Assembly (NCBI GenBank): GCA_031265875.1
Contig: JAISCA010000004.1
Span: forward strand, 70,031 to 134,030
Origin: Propionibacteriaceae bacterium
GTDB lineage: Bacteria > Actinomycetota > Actinomycetes > Propionibacteriales > Propionibacteriaceae
Direction of reading: 5' to 3'
DNA length: 64,000 bases
A model generated the notes under the pieces. The model did not search any database. It saw only the letters and a program-made list of their open reading frames with translations, and had not been told where the DNA came from. Positions 15,642 through 24,291 of this stretch are shown here, piece by piece (the stretch's first letter is position 1; every line of letters begins with the position of its first letter). Position numbers and translations under genes: made by a program.

Positions 15642-16799
15642 ATGTCCGAGCCCCGTACCTCGGCCAAGTCCGTCTTGACCGTTCTCGCCGGCGCCGGCCG
15701 GTCGGTCTATCGCACTCTGACCGAAGCCGCCGCCGGCGGGCAGGACCGGACCGGACCGGCCTGGTTGGCTTTCCCGCCCCGGGCCCCGCTGACCTGGCTC
15801 AAGACCACCTTGTGGTGTGTCTGGCTGGGCGGTTCGCTGATGTCGAGCTGGGCCATCATCGCCGAGATCGCACCGCGCTTCTGGCCCGGCACGGCCATGA
15901 TCGCGGCTGGTCTGCTGACCGCGCCGGTGTTGCTGATCGGCCGCCGGCCCTTGACCGCCTGGCGCCTGCAGACTCTGGGCTGGCTGCTGTTGTCCGCCCT
16001 GCCGGAGGGCAGCCAGGAGTGGGTCTGGCCGCCCTGCCCGCTGGTCGCCTACGGCGTCATGGTCGCGCTGCTGGCGGCCCGCCAAGCCGGGTCGATCCTG
16101 ATCGGCGTCTGGCTGTGGTCCAGCGTCGGCCTGGCCCTGGTCGGCCGGCACACCCACCCGACCCTGTGGGCCTCGCTGGCCCTGCTCATGGGCGTGTTGC
16201 TGTTGGTGGGCGATCTCTGGCGCCAGCGGGCCCGTTCCAAGGCCGCTCTGGCCGAGACCAGTTCGGCCCTGGCTCTGGCCAGCGCCGAACGCGACGCCTC
16301 CGAGGTCGAACGGGCCGTCTTGGAGGAACGCACCCGGATCGCCCGCGACATCCACGACGTGGTGGCCCACCACATGTCGATCATCGCCATCCAAGCCCAG
16401 GCCGCCCCTCTGCGCACACCGGATCTACCGCCCCAGACGGTCCAGGTCTTCGCCCTGATCGAGGACACCGCCAAACAGGCCCTCAACCAGACCCGTCAGA
16501 TCGTCGGCCTGTTACGCGGCCAAGCCACGGCCGAGCGGACCCCGGCCCCCGGCTTGGCCACCATCGCCGACTTGGTCCAAAGCGCCCGCGCCAACGGCCT
16601 CAAGGTGATATACGAGCCAGTCGACCTGTCCGACGACGAGGTTCCGGCCAGTCTCGGACTGACCGCTTACCGGGTGGTCCAGGAGGGGCTGGCCAACGTC
16701 GCCCGTCACGCTCCCGGCGCCATGGTCTCCCTCAGCCTGCGCCGGACCTCCGACCAGCTCCAGATCACGCTGCGCAACACCCCGGTGGTGCTGAGATGA
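15642..16799 (+). CDS. Sensor histidine kinase, N-terminal part of a split NarL-family kinase
   Basis: The 385-residue product has about five to six membrane segments (residues 45-190), a coiled-coil linker (ALAETSSALALASAERDASEVERAVLEER), the HisKA_3 phosphoacceptor RIARDIHDVVAHHMS (His near residue 233) and the N box of the ATPase domain (AYRVVQEGLANVARHAPGA). It then stops after LQITLRNTPVVLR, before the G box that normally completes the ATP-binding domain. The missing G box is encoded by the next gene, which starts at an ATG overlapping this stop (ATGA). TAGGCT (15630-15635) precedes the start by six bases, so the mRNA may be leaderless. The kinase pairs with the response regulator at 17489. 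Confidence 0.85.
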   Translation: MSEPRTSAKSVLTVLAGAGRSVYRTLTEAAAGGQDRTGPAWLAFPPRAPLTWLKTTLWCVWLGGSLMSSWAIIAEIAPRFWPGTAMIAAGLLTAPVLLIGRRPLTAWRLQTLGWLLLSALPEGSQEWVWPPCPLVAYGVMVALLAARQAGSILIGVWLWSSVGLALVGRHTHPTLWASLALLMGVLLLVGDLWRQRARSKAALAETSSALALASAERDASEVERAVLEERTRIARDIHDVVAHHMSIIAIQAQAAPLRTPDLPPQTVQVFALIEDTAKQALNQTRQIVGLLRGQATAERTPAPGLATIADLVQSARANGLKVIYEPVDLSDDEVPASLGLTAYRVVQEGLANVARHAPGAMVSLSLRRTSDQLQITLRNTPVVLR

Positions 16800-17395
16800 G
16801 CCGGCTCCGGTCAGGTGGTTGGTGGCGCCGGATGGGCCGGTCCTGGGTCTTCCTGGCCACCCAGTCGGCTTGGTCGATCTTGGCCTGGACCGAGTTGGCT
16901 TTGACCCTGGTGGCTCTGATCTGTTCCGCCATCGTCTTCGGCGCCTACGTCCTGCGCGCCCTCTTGGCCGTCGACCGGGCCACCCTGCGGATGGCCATCC
17001 GTCTGGCCCGCTGGGACCGGGGAAGCCAGACCGCCAACCCCGACGAGCCAGCGGTCAGCAGCGGTCAGGCGCTGGTCTGGCTGGCCAGTTCCGCCATCGC
17101 CATAGTGCCCCACTACGTCTGCCTGGTCCTCTTCCCCTTGGCCGCCTGGTGGGGACCGCTGTGGGCGGCTTGGACCATCCGGATGGGCCGCCCCCAGCCC
17201 TCGGCCGAGGCGTCGGAGCAGTTCGGACCGACCGCTCCCCCGGCGGGCGGCCCGGCCAGTTGGGGCGGCGGCCAAGGCTTGATCGGCATGCGCGAACGCG
17301 TCACCAGCTTGGGCGGCAGCCTGGTCGCCGGCCCGACCCCGGACGGCGGCTTCGAGGTGATGGCCCGTCTGCCTCTGGACCAGGGCCGCCCCTGA
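16796..17395 (+). CDS. Membrane protein carrying the C-terminal G box of the split histidine kinase
   Basis: The 199-residue product starts at an ATG overlapping the upstream stop. Residues 18-60 and 95-125 are hydrophobic (two to four membrane segments, ending WTIRMGRPQPSAE). The C-terminus GGGQGLIGMRERVTSLGGSLVAGPTPDGGFEVMARLPL is the ATP-lid/G box of a NarL-type kinase, with the usual G.GL.GMRERV and pre-terminal strands. In a normal kinase this sequence directly follows NTP... of the upstream protein; here about 145 residues with membrane segments are interposed. It is either an independent partner that completes the ATP site in trans or the product of an insertion or frameshift event. 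Confidence 0.75.
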   Translation: MSRLRSGGWWRRMGRSWVFLATQSAWSILAWTELALTLVALICSAIVFGAYVLRALLAVDRATLRMAIRLARWDRGSQTANPDEPAVSSGQALVWLASSAIAIVPHYVCLVLFPLAAWWGPLWAAWTIRMGRPQPSAEASEQFGPTAPPAGGPASWGGGQGLIGMRERVTSLGGSLVAGPTPDGGFEVMARLPLDQGRP

Positions 17396-17488
17396 GCGCC
17401 GCTCTGAAGAGGCCCATCCGACCACCGCCCCGTCCCGCCGTCCCGACCGACACCGACCGAGCCCGACCCAGCCCGACCAAGGAGGCCC

Positions 17489-18178
17489 ATGACCGTTCCG
17501 ATCCGAGTCGTCATCGCCGACGACCAGGCCATGATCCGCGACGGCATCGCCGTGCTGCTGTCCTCCAGCGGCGACATCGAGGTGGTGGGCGAGGCGGCCG
17601 ACGGCCAGGCGGCCATCGCCGTGACCGCCCAACTGCGACCCGACGTGGTGGTGATGGACATCCGGATGCCCGTGCTGGACGGCTTACGGGCGACCGACCG
17701 CATCATCCGGAGCCGGGCCGAGGGCCAGACCAAGCCCCGTGTCTTGGTCCTGACCACCTTCGACTTGGACGAGTACGTCTACGACGCCCTGACCGCCGGG
17801 GCCAGCGGATTCTTGCTCAAGGACGCCTCGGCCCGCGAGCTGATCGAGGCGGTCAAGGTGATCGACCGGGGCGACGCCATGCTGGCCCCCTCCGTCACCC
17901 GTCGTTTGCTGGCCGACTTCACCGCCCGCCGGGGGTCCGCCCCGGCCGGGGGATCGTCGCCCGAGGACAGGTCCGCGGCGGTGGACAAGCTGACCCCGCG
18001 TGAGGTCGACGTCGTCAAGGCCATGGCCCAAGGACTGTCCAATAGCGAGATCGCTCAGGCCCTCTTCCTGTCCGAGCAGACCATCAAATCCCACGTCGCC
18101 CACATCCTCGTCAAGCTGACCTTGCGTGACCGTACCCAGGTCGCCATCTTCGCCTACCAGCACGGCCTGGCCGGTTGA
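17489..18178 (+). CDS. Response regulator, NarL/FixJ (LuxR HTH) family
   Basis: The receiver domain (residues 1-120) shows the acidic pair in VVIADDQAMIRDGI, the phosphoacceptor Asp in DVVVMDIRMPVLDG, the Thr in VLVLTTFDLDEYV and the Lys in GFLLKDASA. The LuxR-type helix-turn-helix occupies residues about 165-225 (LTPREVDVVKAMAQGLSNSEIAQALFLSEQTIKSHVAHIL). A strong ribosome binding site (AAGGAGG) precedes ATG 17489. It lies 93 bases downstream of the split kinase genes and presumably receives phosphate from them; its targets are unknown. Confidence 0.95.
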   Translation: MTVPIRVVIADDQAMIRDGIAVLLSSSGDIEVVGEAADGQAAIAVTAQLRPDVVVMDIRMPVLDGLRATDRIIRSRAEGQTKPRVLVLTTFDLDEYVYDALTAGASGFLLKDASARELIEAVKVIDRGDAMLAPSVTRRLLADFTARRGSAPAGGSSPEDRSAAVDKLTPREVDVVKAMAQGLSNSEIAQALFLSEQTIKSHVAHILVKLTLRDRTQVAIFAYQHGLAG

Positions 18179-18250
18179 TCCCTGACTCGACCCTGAGCGC
18201 CGCGCCTGAGTCGGCGGTCAGAGCGGTGGCCGGATCCGACTGGGCGGAGG

Positions 18251-18272
18251 GCCGACCCTGAGAGGGTTCGGC
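18251..18272 (+). terminator. Hairpin after the two-component operon
   Basis: GCCGACCCT and GGGTTCGGC pair around GAGA about 70 bases after the response-regulator stop. There is no T tract, so termination is inferred from position only. Confidence 0.4.
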
Positions 18273-18353
18273 GCCACTCACCCTTGAGAGGGATCGCCAA
18301 TCCACTCCTGCGGGCGAAGACCCGGACCAGGCGGGCGACCTAGGTTCGTAGTC

Positions 18354-19547
18354 GTGAACCCAAGCTTGACCGCGCCCAGCCCCGGGCTGGACCAGACCAC
18401 GCCTCGCCGGCAGCCCTTGTTCGACCTCCTACGCGGCGGCGGCATGATCGTCGTGGTGGTCGGCCACTGGCTGGCCTCCGGGCTCAAGGCCGGGGTCGAT
18501 CCGATCAGCGGACGGCTCCAGTTGGACGCCGCCAGCCCGCTCCAGGCCATCCCCGGGGCGGCCCCGGTGACCTGGCTGGTCGGCGTGCTGGGGGTCTTCT
18601 TCCTGGTCGGCGGCCGGCTCTCCGCTGAGTCCTGGACCAGAGCCGGCCAGCGCCGGCTCGGTTACGGCCAGTGGCTGGCCCGTCGGCTGGGCAGTTTCAC
18701 CGGGCCGGCCCTGACCGTCGGCCTGGTCGTGGGCGGAGCCGCCCTGGTGGCCTGGACGGCCGGCGTCTCCGGCAGCCTGATCGGCACCGTCTTGGGGTTG
18801 GGTTTGCAACCGCTCTGGTTCCTGCTGGCCTACGCCGGTTTGACCGCTTTGACGCCGCTGGCGGTCCACCTCGACCGTTGGGCCGGCTGGGCCGTGCCAC
18901 TGGCCCTGGCCGTCGGCCTGGCTCTGATCGATCTGGGCCGCTTCGGCCCTTGGACCGGCCCCGCCACCAGCTGGCTGGCTTGGCTGGCCGTCCTGCCCGG
19001 TTGGTGGCTGACCTTCCAGTTGGGCGTGGCCTGGTCCACTCGGCCGGTCAGCCGGCCCGCCGCCGCTGGACTGCTGGCCGCCGCTGGCGCCCTGTTGGCT
19101 CTGTTGATCGGCGGTTTGGGCTACCCGGCCGCCCTGTCCATGGCCGGTGGTTCCGACATCGCCCGTTCCAACACCCACCCGCCGTCTCTGGCCGTGGTCA
19201 CCGTGATGGTGGTCTGGGTGGCCGCCGTCTGGCTCTGGCTGGAGCCGCTGGAGGCCTTGGCGCAGCGCTGGCGCGACAACCGATTGATCGCTTGGTCGGC
19301 CGGTCACCCAGTCGCCATCCTGGCCTGGCACCAGCCCATCGTCTTGCTGCCGGCCCTGCTGGTCTGCTGCTTCAGCCCCGGCCTGGACCTGCCCGGCCTG
19401 GTGGGCGATCCGACCGCCGCCGGCTGGCTGATCGGCCGCCTGATTTGGCTGCCCCTCTTCGCCCTCGCCCTGGTCGCCCTGACTGGCCTGGGCCGCTCCC
19501 GCCGGCCCCGCCCGGCGGTTCGCCCCCGACTGAGCCAGGCCGCCTGA
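18354..19547 (+). CDS. Acyltransferase 3-family membrane protein
   Basis: The 397-residue protein has about ten membrane segments. Near the N-terminus it carries RQPLFDLLRGGGMIVVVVGHWLASG, matching the family pattern R..xDllRg..i..VvlgH, where the Arg and His are thought to be catalytic. Members of this family O-acylate cell-surface sugars or small molecules. GTG 18354 is selected; TAGGTT (18341-18346) precedes it by seven bases, consistent with a leaderless message. No neighbouring glycosyltransferases reveal its substrate. Confidence 0.8.
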   Translation: MNPSLTAPSPGLDQTTPRRQPLFDLLRGGGMIVVVVGHWLASGLKAGVDPISGRLQLDAASPLQAIPGAAPVTWLVGVLGVFFLVGGRLSAESWTRAGQRRLGYGQWLARRLGSFTGPALTVGLVVGGAALVAWTAGVSGSLIGTVLGLGLQPLWFLLAYAGLTALTPLAVHLDRWAGWAVPLALAVGLALIDLGRFGPWTGPATSWLAWLAVLPGWWLTFQLGVAWSTRPVSRPAAAGLLAAAGALLALLIGGLGYPAALSMAGGSDIARSNTHPPSLAVVTVMVVWVAAVWLWLEPLEALAQRWRDNRLIAWSAGHPVAILAWHQPIVLLPALLVCCFSPGLDLPGLVGDPTAAGWLIGRLIWLPLFALALVALTGLGRSRRPRPAVRPRLSQAA

Positions 19548-19615
19548 CCGGCCAGCCATCTGGTTTGACACCTCGCCTGACGCCCCTTCGGTCACCCCGC
19601 CCGGACGGCCTGACA

Positions 19616-19628
19616 CTAGTGTCGTGTT
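19616..19628 (+). repeat. Partial terminus of the 14817-14985 element
   Basis: CTAGTGTCGTGTT matches the first 13 bases of the terminal repeat at 14817 and then diverges, joining directly to the 116-bp repeat at 19629. The preceding TGACACTAG is also similar to the flank at 14812-14820. Confidence 0.5.
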
Positions 19629-19744
19629 CTAGAAGCCCCCAAAAGTGTCCTCCCTCCGCTACGCTCCTCCGGTACTTCTCTGAGGACCCCGAGAAACCGA
19701 GACTCGGCTCATTCGTGGAAGTTTCAGACGCTTAGTGAAGCTAG
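19629..19744 (+). repeat. 116-bp dispersed repeat, copy A
   Basis: This stretch, from CTAGAAGCCCCC to GTGAAGCTAG, matches the reverse complement of 30980-31095 over its full 116 bases with roughly 85% identity by eye. Both copies lie between genes and have CTAG at their ends. No coding capacity is evident. Confidence 0.75.
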
Positions 19745-19796
19745 CAGTCGATGGGGTAGAGTGCTAACCCGTGAGCCGTCGAGCCGGGAGGAAACC

Positions 19797-20153
19797 ATGC
19801 CCACCTACCAGTACCGTTGCACCGAGTGTGGAGCCGATCTGGAGGTGGTCCAACGCATGACCGACGCCGCCTTGACCGTCTGCCCGACCTGCCAAGGCGC
19901 TCTGCGCAAGATCTTCTCCCCGGTCGGGGTCCTCTTCAAGGGCTCCGGCTTCTACGCCACCGACAATCGGGGCAAGCGCAACGACCTGCCGGCCAAGACC
20001 GACGCCGCCAAGGCCAGCCCCAAGGACGGCTCGACTGGTTCGACCGCCCCGACCGCCGCCTCCCCATCGACCCCGGCCTCAGAATCCAACGCTCCCACCC
20101 CGGCCAAGGCCTCGGCCTCCCAGTCCAAGCCCGCCACCACCGTGGCGGCCTGA
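19797..20153 (+). CDS. FmdB-family zinc-ribbon protein
   Basis: The first 55 residues are a FmdB-type putative zinc ribbon: MPTYQYRCTECGADLEVVQ, then VCPTCQGALRKIFSPVGVLFKGSGFYATD, with the four Cys in CxxC pairs. The remaining half is a low-complexity Ser/Thr/Pro/Ala tail (residues 65-118), as is common in actinobacterial members. The protein's role is unclear; FmdB proteins were named from amidase clusters. ATG 19797 is preceded by GGGAGGAAA, a good ribosome binding site. The 116-bp repeat ends 52 bases upstream and TAGAGT at 19757 may be its minus 10 box. Confidence 0.85.
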   Translation: MPTYQYRCTECGADLEVVQRMTDAALTVCPTCQGALRKIFSPVGVLFKGSGFYATDNRGKRNDLPAKTDAAKASPKDGSTGSTAPTAASPSTPASESNAPTPAKASASQSKPATTVAA

Positions 20154-20189
20154 GCCACCGTCCCGGCGAGTCCGTGCTTACGACGAGCG

Positions 20190-21509
20190 TCAGTCCGCGC
20201 TCGCGGTGGTGACGAAGTCGTGGGCCAGTAGGGCGTAGGTCCTCGCCGCCGCCAGCACTTGTCCTAGCGGCACGAACTCGTCTGGACGGTGAGCTTGGAG
20301 GATCGAGCCGGGGCCGTAGATGAGGCCGGGCAGACCGGCCTGGGCCAGCAACTCGATCTCGGCGTAGGCCCTGAAGAGGCTAGTCCGAGCGGGCCGGCCG
20401 GTGGCCAGGGCGTGGCAGCGGGCCAGGGCGAGCACGGCCGGGTCCGCCTGATCGATCCGCCAAGGGTTGAAAGTCTGTTCCACCCGCCAGACCAGGTCGA
20501 GGCCGTGGCGCTGACGGGCCCGTTCGATCACGCCGCCCAATTCGGCTGTGACTTCGGCCACCGACTCACCAGGCAAGATCTGGCGGTCGAAGGCGATCCG
20601 GCAGTGGTCGGGCACGATGGTCACCCCCGCCCCGCCCTCGATCAGACCCAGGTTGCAACTGGGGTCGACCGGCCAGCCCAGCTCGGCCCCGCGCCCGGTC
20701 AGCCGGTGGCGGTAGGCGTCCAGCTCCGCCACCAGTCGGCCCATGTCGAAGATGGCGTTACGGCCCCGCTCGGCCAAACCGGTGTGGGCGGCCCGGCCCC
20801 AGGTCTCGGCCGTGGCCTCGACCGCCCCTTGCAGGGCGGTGGCCAAGGTCAGCTCGGTCGGCTCGGCCACGTAGGCCCAGCGACAACGCTCCAGGCGGCC
20901 GTCGGCGATCAGGGCCTTGGTGCCACGGAAGTCGACCTCCTCGTCGATGACGGCCGTGAACAAGATCGAGCGCCGCCGTTCGGCTCCGCTGCGGACCACG
21001 GCGGCCAACCCCGCCAGCTGGGCCACCAGGCCGCCCTTCATGTCGCAGGCCCCGCGCCCGTACAAAAGGCCGTCGCTCTCGTCTCCGCCCAGCGGGTCGT
21101 GCCGCCAAGCCTGGGCCGCGCCCACCGTGACGGTGTCGAGGTGGCCGTTCAGGAGCAATTCCTCTTCGCTTCGGCCGGGCAGGCGGGCGATGACGTTGGG
21201 CCGGCCGGGCGCGACCTCGATCAGTTCGACCGTCAGCCCCAGCCCAGTCAAGATCCCGGCCACCAGCTGGGCGGCGGCGGCCTCCCGGCCGGGCGGGTTC
21301 TGTGAGTCCGCCCGCACCAGGTCGCGCAGCCAAGCCGTCGTCTCGACCGGATCGACCGACTCGAGCAGCGCGGCCCGCTCCGGGCTGAGCAGTGGCGCCG
21401 CCCCCGCCCCCGCGTCGCCGGCCGCCGGGCCACTGGCCGCCGCGCTGGCGGCGACCGCATCGCTCAACCCCTCGTCCAGTGGGACCGGGTCCAGCCCAGG
21501 CTCGGACAT
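20190..21509 (-). CDS. M20-family amidohydrolase (ArgE/DapE-like)
   Basis: This 439-residue zinc-dependent deacylase family member has the metal-site motifs NGHLDTVTV (His, Asp), RGACDMKGGLV (Asp), VIDEEVDFRGT (Glu-Glu, catalytic and metal), AYVAEPTEL and GAAHTGLAERG (dimerisation His region), and a final His in LQAHRPDEFVPL. Residues 1-40 are an unusual low-complexity extension. It starts nine bases after the ABC ATPase stop, so it belongs to the importer operon (24139 to 20190). A function as a hydrolase of the imported N-acylated or amide substrate is inferred, not shown. Confidence 0.85.
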   Translation of the reverse strand: MSEPGLDPVPLDEGLSDAVAASAAASGPAAGDAGAGAAPLLSPERAALLESVDPVETTAWLRDLVRADSQNPPGREAAAAQLVAGILTGLGLTVELIEVAPGRPNVIARLPGRSEEELLLNGHLDTVTVGAAQAWRHDPLGGDESDGLLYGRGACDMKGGLVAQLAGLAAVVRSGAERRRSILFTAVIDEEVDFRGTKALIADGRLERCRWAYVAEPTELTLATALQGAVEATAETWGRAAHTGLAERGRNAIFDMGRLVAELDAYRHRLTGRGAELGWPVDPSCNLGLIEGGAGVTIVPDHCRIAFDRQILPGESVAEVTAELGGVIERARQRHGLDLVWRVEQTFNPWRIDQADPAVLALARCHALATGRPARTSLFRAYAEIELLAQAGLPGLIYGPGSILQAHRPDEFVPLGQVLAAARTYALLAHDFVTTASAD

Positions 21510-21518
21510 CGCCCGGCC

Positions 21519-22331
21519 TCAGCCCGTTCGGTCCGGCTGGTCCGGCTGACCCGTCTGGCTCAGCTGATCTGGCTGGCCCGATTGGCTCTGTTGGCGGATG
21601 CCGCGCAGCAGGGAGTCGGCCAACTCGTGGAAACGGGGGTCGGATTGGATCTCCGGTTTACGCGGCCGGGCCAGGTCGATCACCCGCGCGCTCTCGATCC
21701 GCCCCGGCCGAGGGGTCATGACGACCACCCGGTCGGAGATGAAGACGGCCTCCTCGATGTCGTGGGTGACGAACAAGACGGTCAAGCGGTGGGTCTCCCA
21801 GATCCCGGTCAACAACTCCTGCATGTCATGGCGGGTCAGCGCGTCGAGGGCGCCGAAGGGCTCGTCCATGAGCAGGATCTGGGGCCGGTAACAGAGCGAC
21901 CGGGCCAGCGCCACCCGCTGCTGCATGCCACCGGAGAGTTGGGCCGGCCAGGCTTCCTCGAAACCGGTCAAGCCGACCAAGGCGAGGTGCTCCCGCGCCA
22001 CCTGGCGTCGCTCGGCCCGGCCCATCGGCTCGCCTCTGAGGGCGAATTCGACGTTGCCTTGGGCGGTCAGCCAGGGCAGCAAGGTGGCGGTCTGGAAGAC
22101 GACGCCCCGGTCGCGGCCCGGCCCCTCGACCGGCTGGCCGTCCACCAGGACCTGGCCTTGGCTGGGCCGCTGCAGCCCGGCGATGATCGACAACAGGGTC
22201 GACTTGCCGCAGCCGGACACCCCGACCAGGCTGACGAACTCGTTGGCCTGCAGATCGAGGTCGATCTGGGCCAGGGCTTCGACCGCGCCGAAGCGCTTGG
22301 CCACCGCCTGGATCTCAACTTTGGGCGCCAT
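21519..22331 (-). CDS. ABC importer ATP-binding protein (NitT/TauT-like)
   Basis: This ATPase subunit energises import. Walker A is GVSGCGKSTLL (about residues 37-47), the signature LSGGMQQRVALARSL, Walker B ILLMDEPFGALDALT, and the H-loop VTHDIEEAV. VFQTATLLPW is the typical Q-loop of the nitrate/sulfonate/taurine subfamily. The C-terminal 25 residues are a Gln/Pro/Asp-rich tail (SGQPDQLSQTGQPDQPD) not needed by the family. ATG 22331 overlaps the permease stop by one base. Confidence 0.9.
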   Translation of the reverse strand: MAPKVEIQAVAKRFGAVEALAQIDLDLQANEFVSLVGVSGCGKSTLLSIIAGLQRPSQGQVLVDGQPVEGPGRDRGVVFQTATLLPWLTAQGNVEFALRGEPMGRAERRQVAREHLALVGLTGFEEAWPAQLSGGMQQRVALARSLCYRPQILLMDEPFGALDALTRHDMQELLTGIWETHRLTVLFVTHDIEEAVFISDRVVVMTPRPGRIESARVIDLARPRKPEIQSDPRFHELADSLLRGIRQQSQSGQPDQLSQTGQPDQPDRTG

Positions 22332-23122
22332 CAGCGGCTCCTCTGGTACCGGAACATGGCCCGTCCGATGGCCCGCATGACCTGGTCGAAGATCAGCCCC
22401 AACAAGCCCAGCACGATGACGTAGCCGATGATGGTGTCGGTCGCGAAGTAACGTTGAGCGACCGTGATGCGGTAACCCATGCCCCCGCGGGCCGCCACCA
22501 ACTCGGCCACCACCAACCAGGTCCAGGCCCAGCCCAGGGTGACCCTGAGAGCGTCCCAAATCCTAGGCCAGGCGGCCGGGAAGGCGATCCGGGTCAAGAT
22601 GGCGGTCCGTCCCATCCCCAACGTCTCGCCCAGATGGATCATCGACTGCGGCACCTGCCGGACAGCGTCGGCCACCATCAGGACCTGCTGGAAGAAGGTG
22701 CCCATCCAGATGATGAGGAACTTCTGGGGGTCGTCGATGCCGACCCAGATGATGGTCAAGGGCACGAAGGCCACCACCGGCATGTAACGGATGAAGTCGA
22801 ACAAAGGCTCGAACATGGCCTCGACCCGCTTCGACATGCCCATCAGAGGCCCCAACAGCAGCGACATGGCGGTGGCGATGACGTAACCCAAGGTGATGCG
22901 GTAGACCGACAGCGAGACGTCGTCGAACAGTTGACCGGAGCGAGCCTGCTCGGCCAACCGCTCCAAGACGGCCCCGGGCGAAGGCAAGAACAGCTTCGAG
23001 ACTAGGCCACCGTGGGTGACAGCGGCCCACAGCGCCACCAAAACGACGAAGGTGCCCAAGGTGATCGCCAGATACGACCGGCGCGTGATGGATTGGCGCA
23101 CCCGCGCCCGTGGGACCGCCAT
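22331..23122 (-). CDS. ABC importer permease (NitT/TauT-like)
   Basis: The 263-residue protein has six hydrophobic segments and the binding-protein-dependent transport motif with EAA-like loop (TLGMGRTAILTRIAFPAAWPRIWDALRVTLGWAWTWLVVAEL around residues 165-210). It probably forms the channel for the substrate delivered by the lipoprotein at 23144. It stands between binding protein and ATPase genes on the same strand with minimal spacing. Confidence 0.9.
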   Translation of the reverse strand: MAVPRARVRQSITRRSYLAITLGTFVVLVALWAAVTHGGLVSKLFLPSPGAVLERLAEQARSGQLFDDVSLSVYRITLGYVIATAMSLLLGPLMGMSKRVEAMFEPLFDFIRYMPVVAFVPLTIIWVGIDDPQKFLIIWMGTFFQQVLMVADAVRQVPQSMIHLGETLGMGRTAILTRIAFPAAWPRIWDALRVTLGWAWTWLVVAELVAARGGMGYRITVAQRYFATDTIIGYVIVLGLLGLIFDQVMRAIGRAMFRYQRSR

Positions 23123-23143
23123 CGAGATCGTGTGCGGGGTCGA

Positions 23144-24139
23144 TCAGTCGAGATAGGAGGGGTCGACCACGTCCAGCGACTGGTCCGAGATGTCGAGCAG
23201 ACCGGCCGCCTGGGCGGCCACGGCGATCTGAGGCAACACCCGGTTGACGTAGTCTCCGGTCAACTCGACCCGGTTCTGGCTCAGATCGAAGAAGTGGACG
23301 CCGTCGAAGGCCGAGGCCAGGGCCTCGGGCTCCTCGCCCACGCCCCGGGCGATGATGGCCCGGCCCTGGGTCAGATCAGCGTTGTAGAAGTCGACCGCTT
23401 GGCCCCAGGACTTGAGCAGGGCTTTGACGGCCGCGCCCTTCTGCTCCAGCACGTCGGCCCGCACCACCAGCACGTCGGAGATCAAACCCTGCTGGGCGCT
23501 GGCCTCGAAGATCGAACGCACGGCCGGGTCGGCCGCTTTGGCCTCGGTGATGTAGGGCTCGTAGGTGACGGCGGCCGGGACATGGCCGGCCAGCAGAGCG
23601 GCGCCGGCCTCAGCCGCGCCCATCGGCACCTTGACGATGTCGTCCACGCTCAGGCCGGCCTGGGCCAAAGCGAAGTTGAGCAGCAGATCCGAGGTGGTGC
23701 CCTCCTCGTAGGCCACCTCCTGGCCGCGCAGCTCGGCCACCGAATTGATAGCGCCGGTCGTGATGATGGCGTCGGCCGTGGTCGAGGCGTCCTCCAGCAG
23801 GACGATCCGGATGTCGACACCCTCGGTCTGGGCCAGCCTGAGAGCGGTGTGGGCGGCCACGTTGAGGGCGTCCACCCGACCGGCCACCAGAGCTGCCACC
23901 ATGTCGGCGTCGGCCTCGAAGTCGTCTAAGCGGACGTCCAAACCGTTGGCGGAGAAGTATCCCTGATCCTGGGCGATGTACCAGGCCCCGTAGCCCAACC
24001 AGGGCTGAATGGCCAAGGACAGTTCCGTCGGCCCGCCGGAACCGGCAGGAGTGGAGCCGGACGAATCGGCGCAGCCGGCCAACCCGGACAGGGCCAGGCA
24101 ACCGGCCACCAAGGCGGTCGCGGCACGGAGAGAACGCAT
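23144..24139 (-). CDS. ABC importer substrate-binding lipoprotein (NMT1/NitT-TauT type)
   Basis: The N-terminus is a lipoprotein signal peptide with lipobox LSGLAGC (Cys at residue 22), so the protein is anchored outside the membrane. The mature part begins ELSLAIQPWLGYGAWYIAQDQGYFSANGLDV, a standard start of the NitT/TauT/NMT1 binding-protein fold, and contains ALVAGRVDALN and AAVTYEPYITEA as family signatures. The ligand is unknown. Association with an M20 amidohydrolase downstream suggests an N-acylated or formylated compound. The operon runs from here through the permease and ATPase to the amidohydrolase. Confidence 0.9.
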   Translation of the reverse strand: MRSLRAATALVAGCLALSGLAGCADSSGSTPAGSGGPTELSLAIQPWLGYGAWYIAQDQGYFSANGLDVRLDDFEADADMVAALVAGRVDALNVAAHTALRLAQTEGVDIRIVLLEDASTTADAIITTGAINSVAELRGQEVAYEEGTTSDLLLNFALAQAGLSVDDIVKVPMGAAEAGAALLAGHVPAAVTYEPYITEAKAADPAVRSIFEASAQQGLISDVLVVRADVLEQKGAAVKALLKSWGQAVDFYNADLTQGRAIIARGVGEEPEALASAFDGVHFFDLSQNRVELTGDYVNRVLPQIAVAAQAAGLLDISDQSLDVVDPSYLD

Positions 24140-24291
24140 GATGAGACCCTTCGGTCAGGAGCGGGACGCCTCATCGTAACAAAGACCGCCCCCAGACCTG
24201 ACCTCGTCCCAGTCCGGCCCGCTCGCCTGTGCGCCACCGATCGGCCTGTGCATAACCGTCCGACCGGATGACTGCCGCCCATGGTCTAGGT

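Noticed and set aside
24140..24291. A TPP riboswitch upstream of the importer operon
   Set aside because: Looked for because the operon resembles thiamin-pyrimidine salvage, but the conserved CTGAGA and ACCTGATC-type elements are not present.
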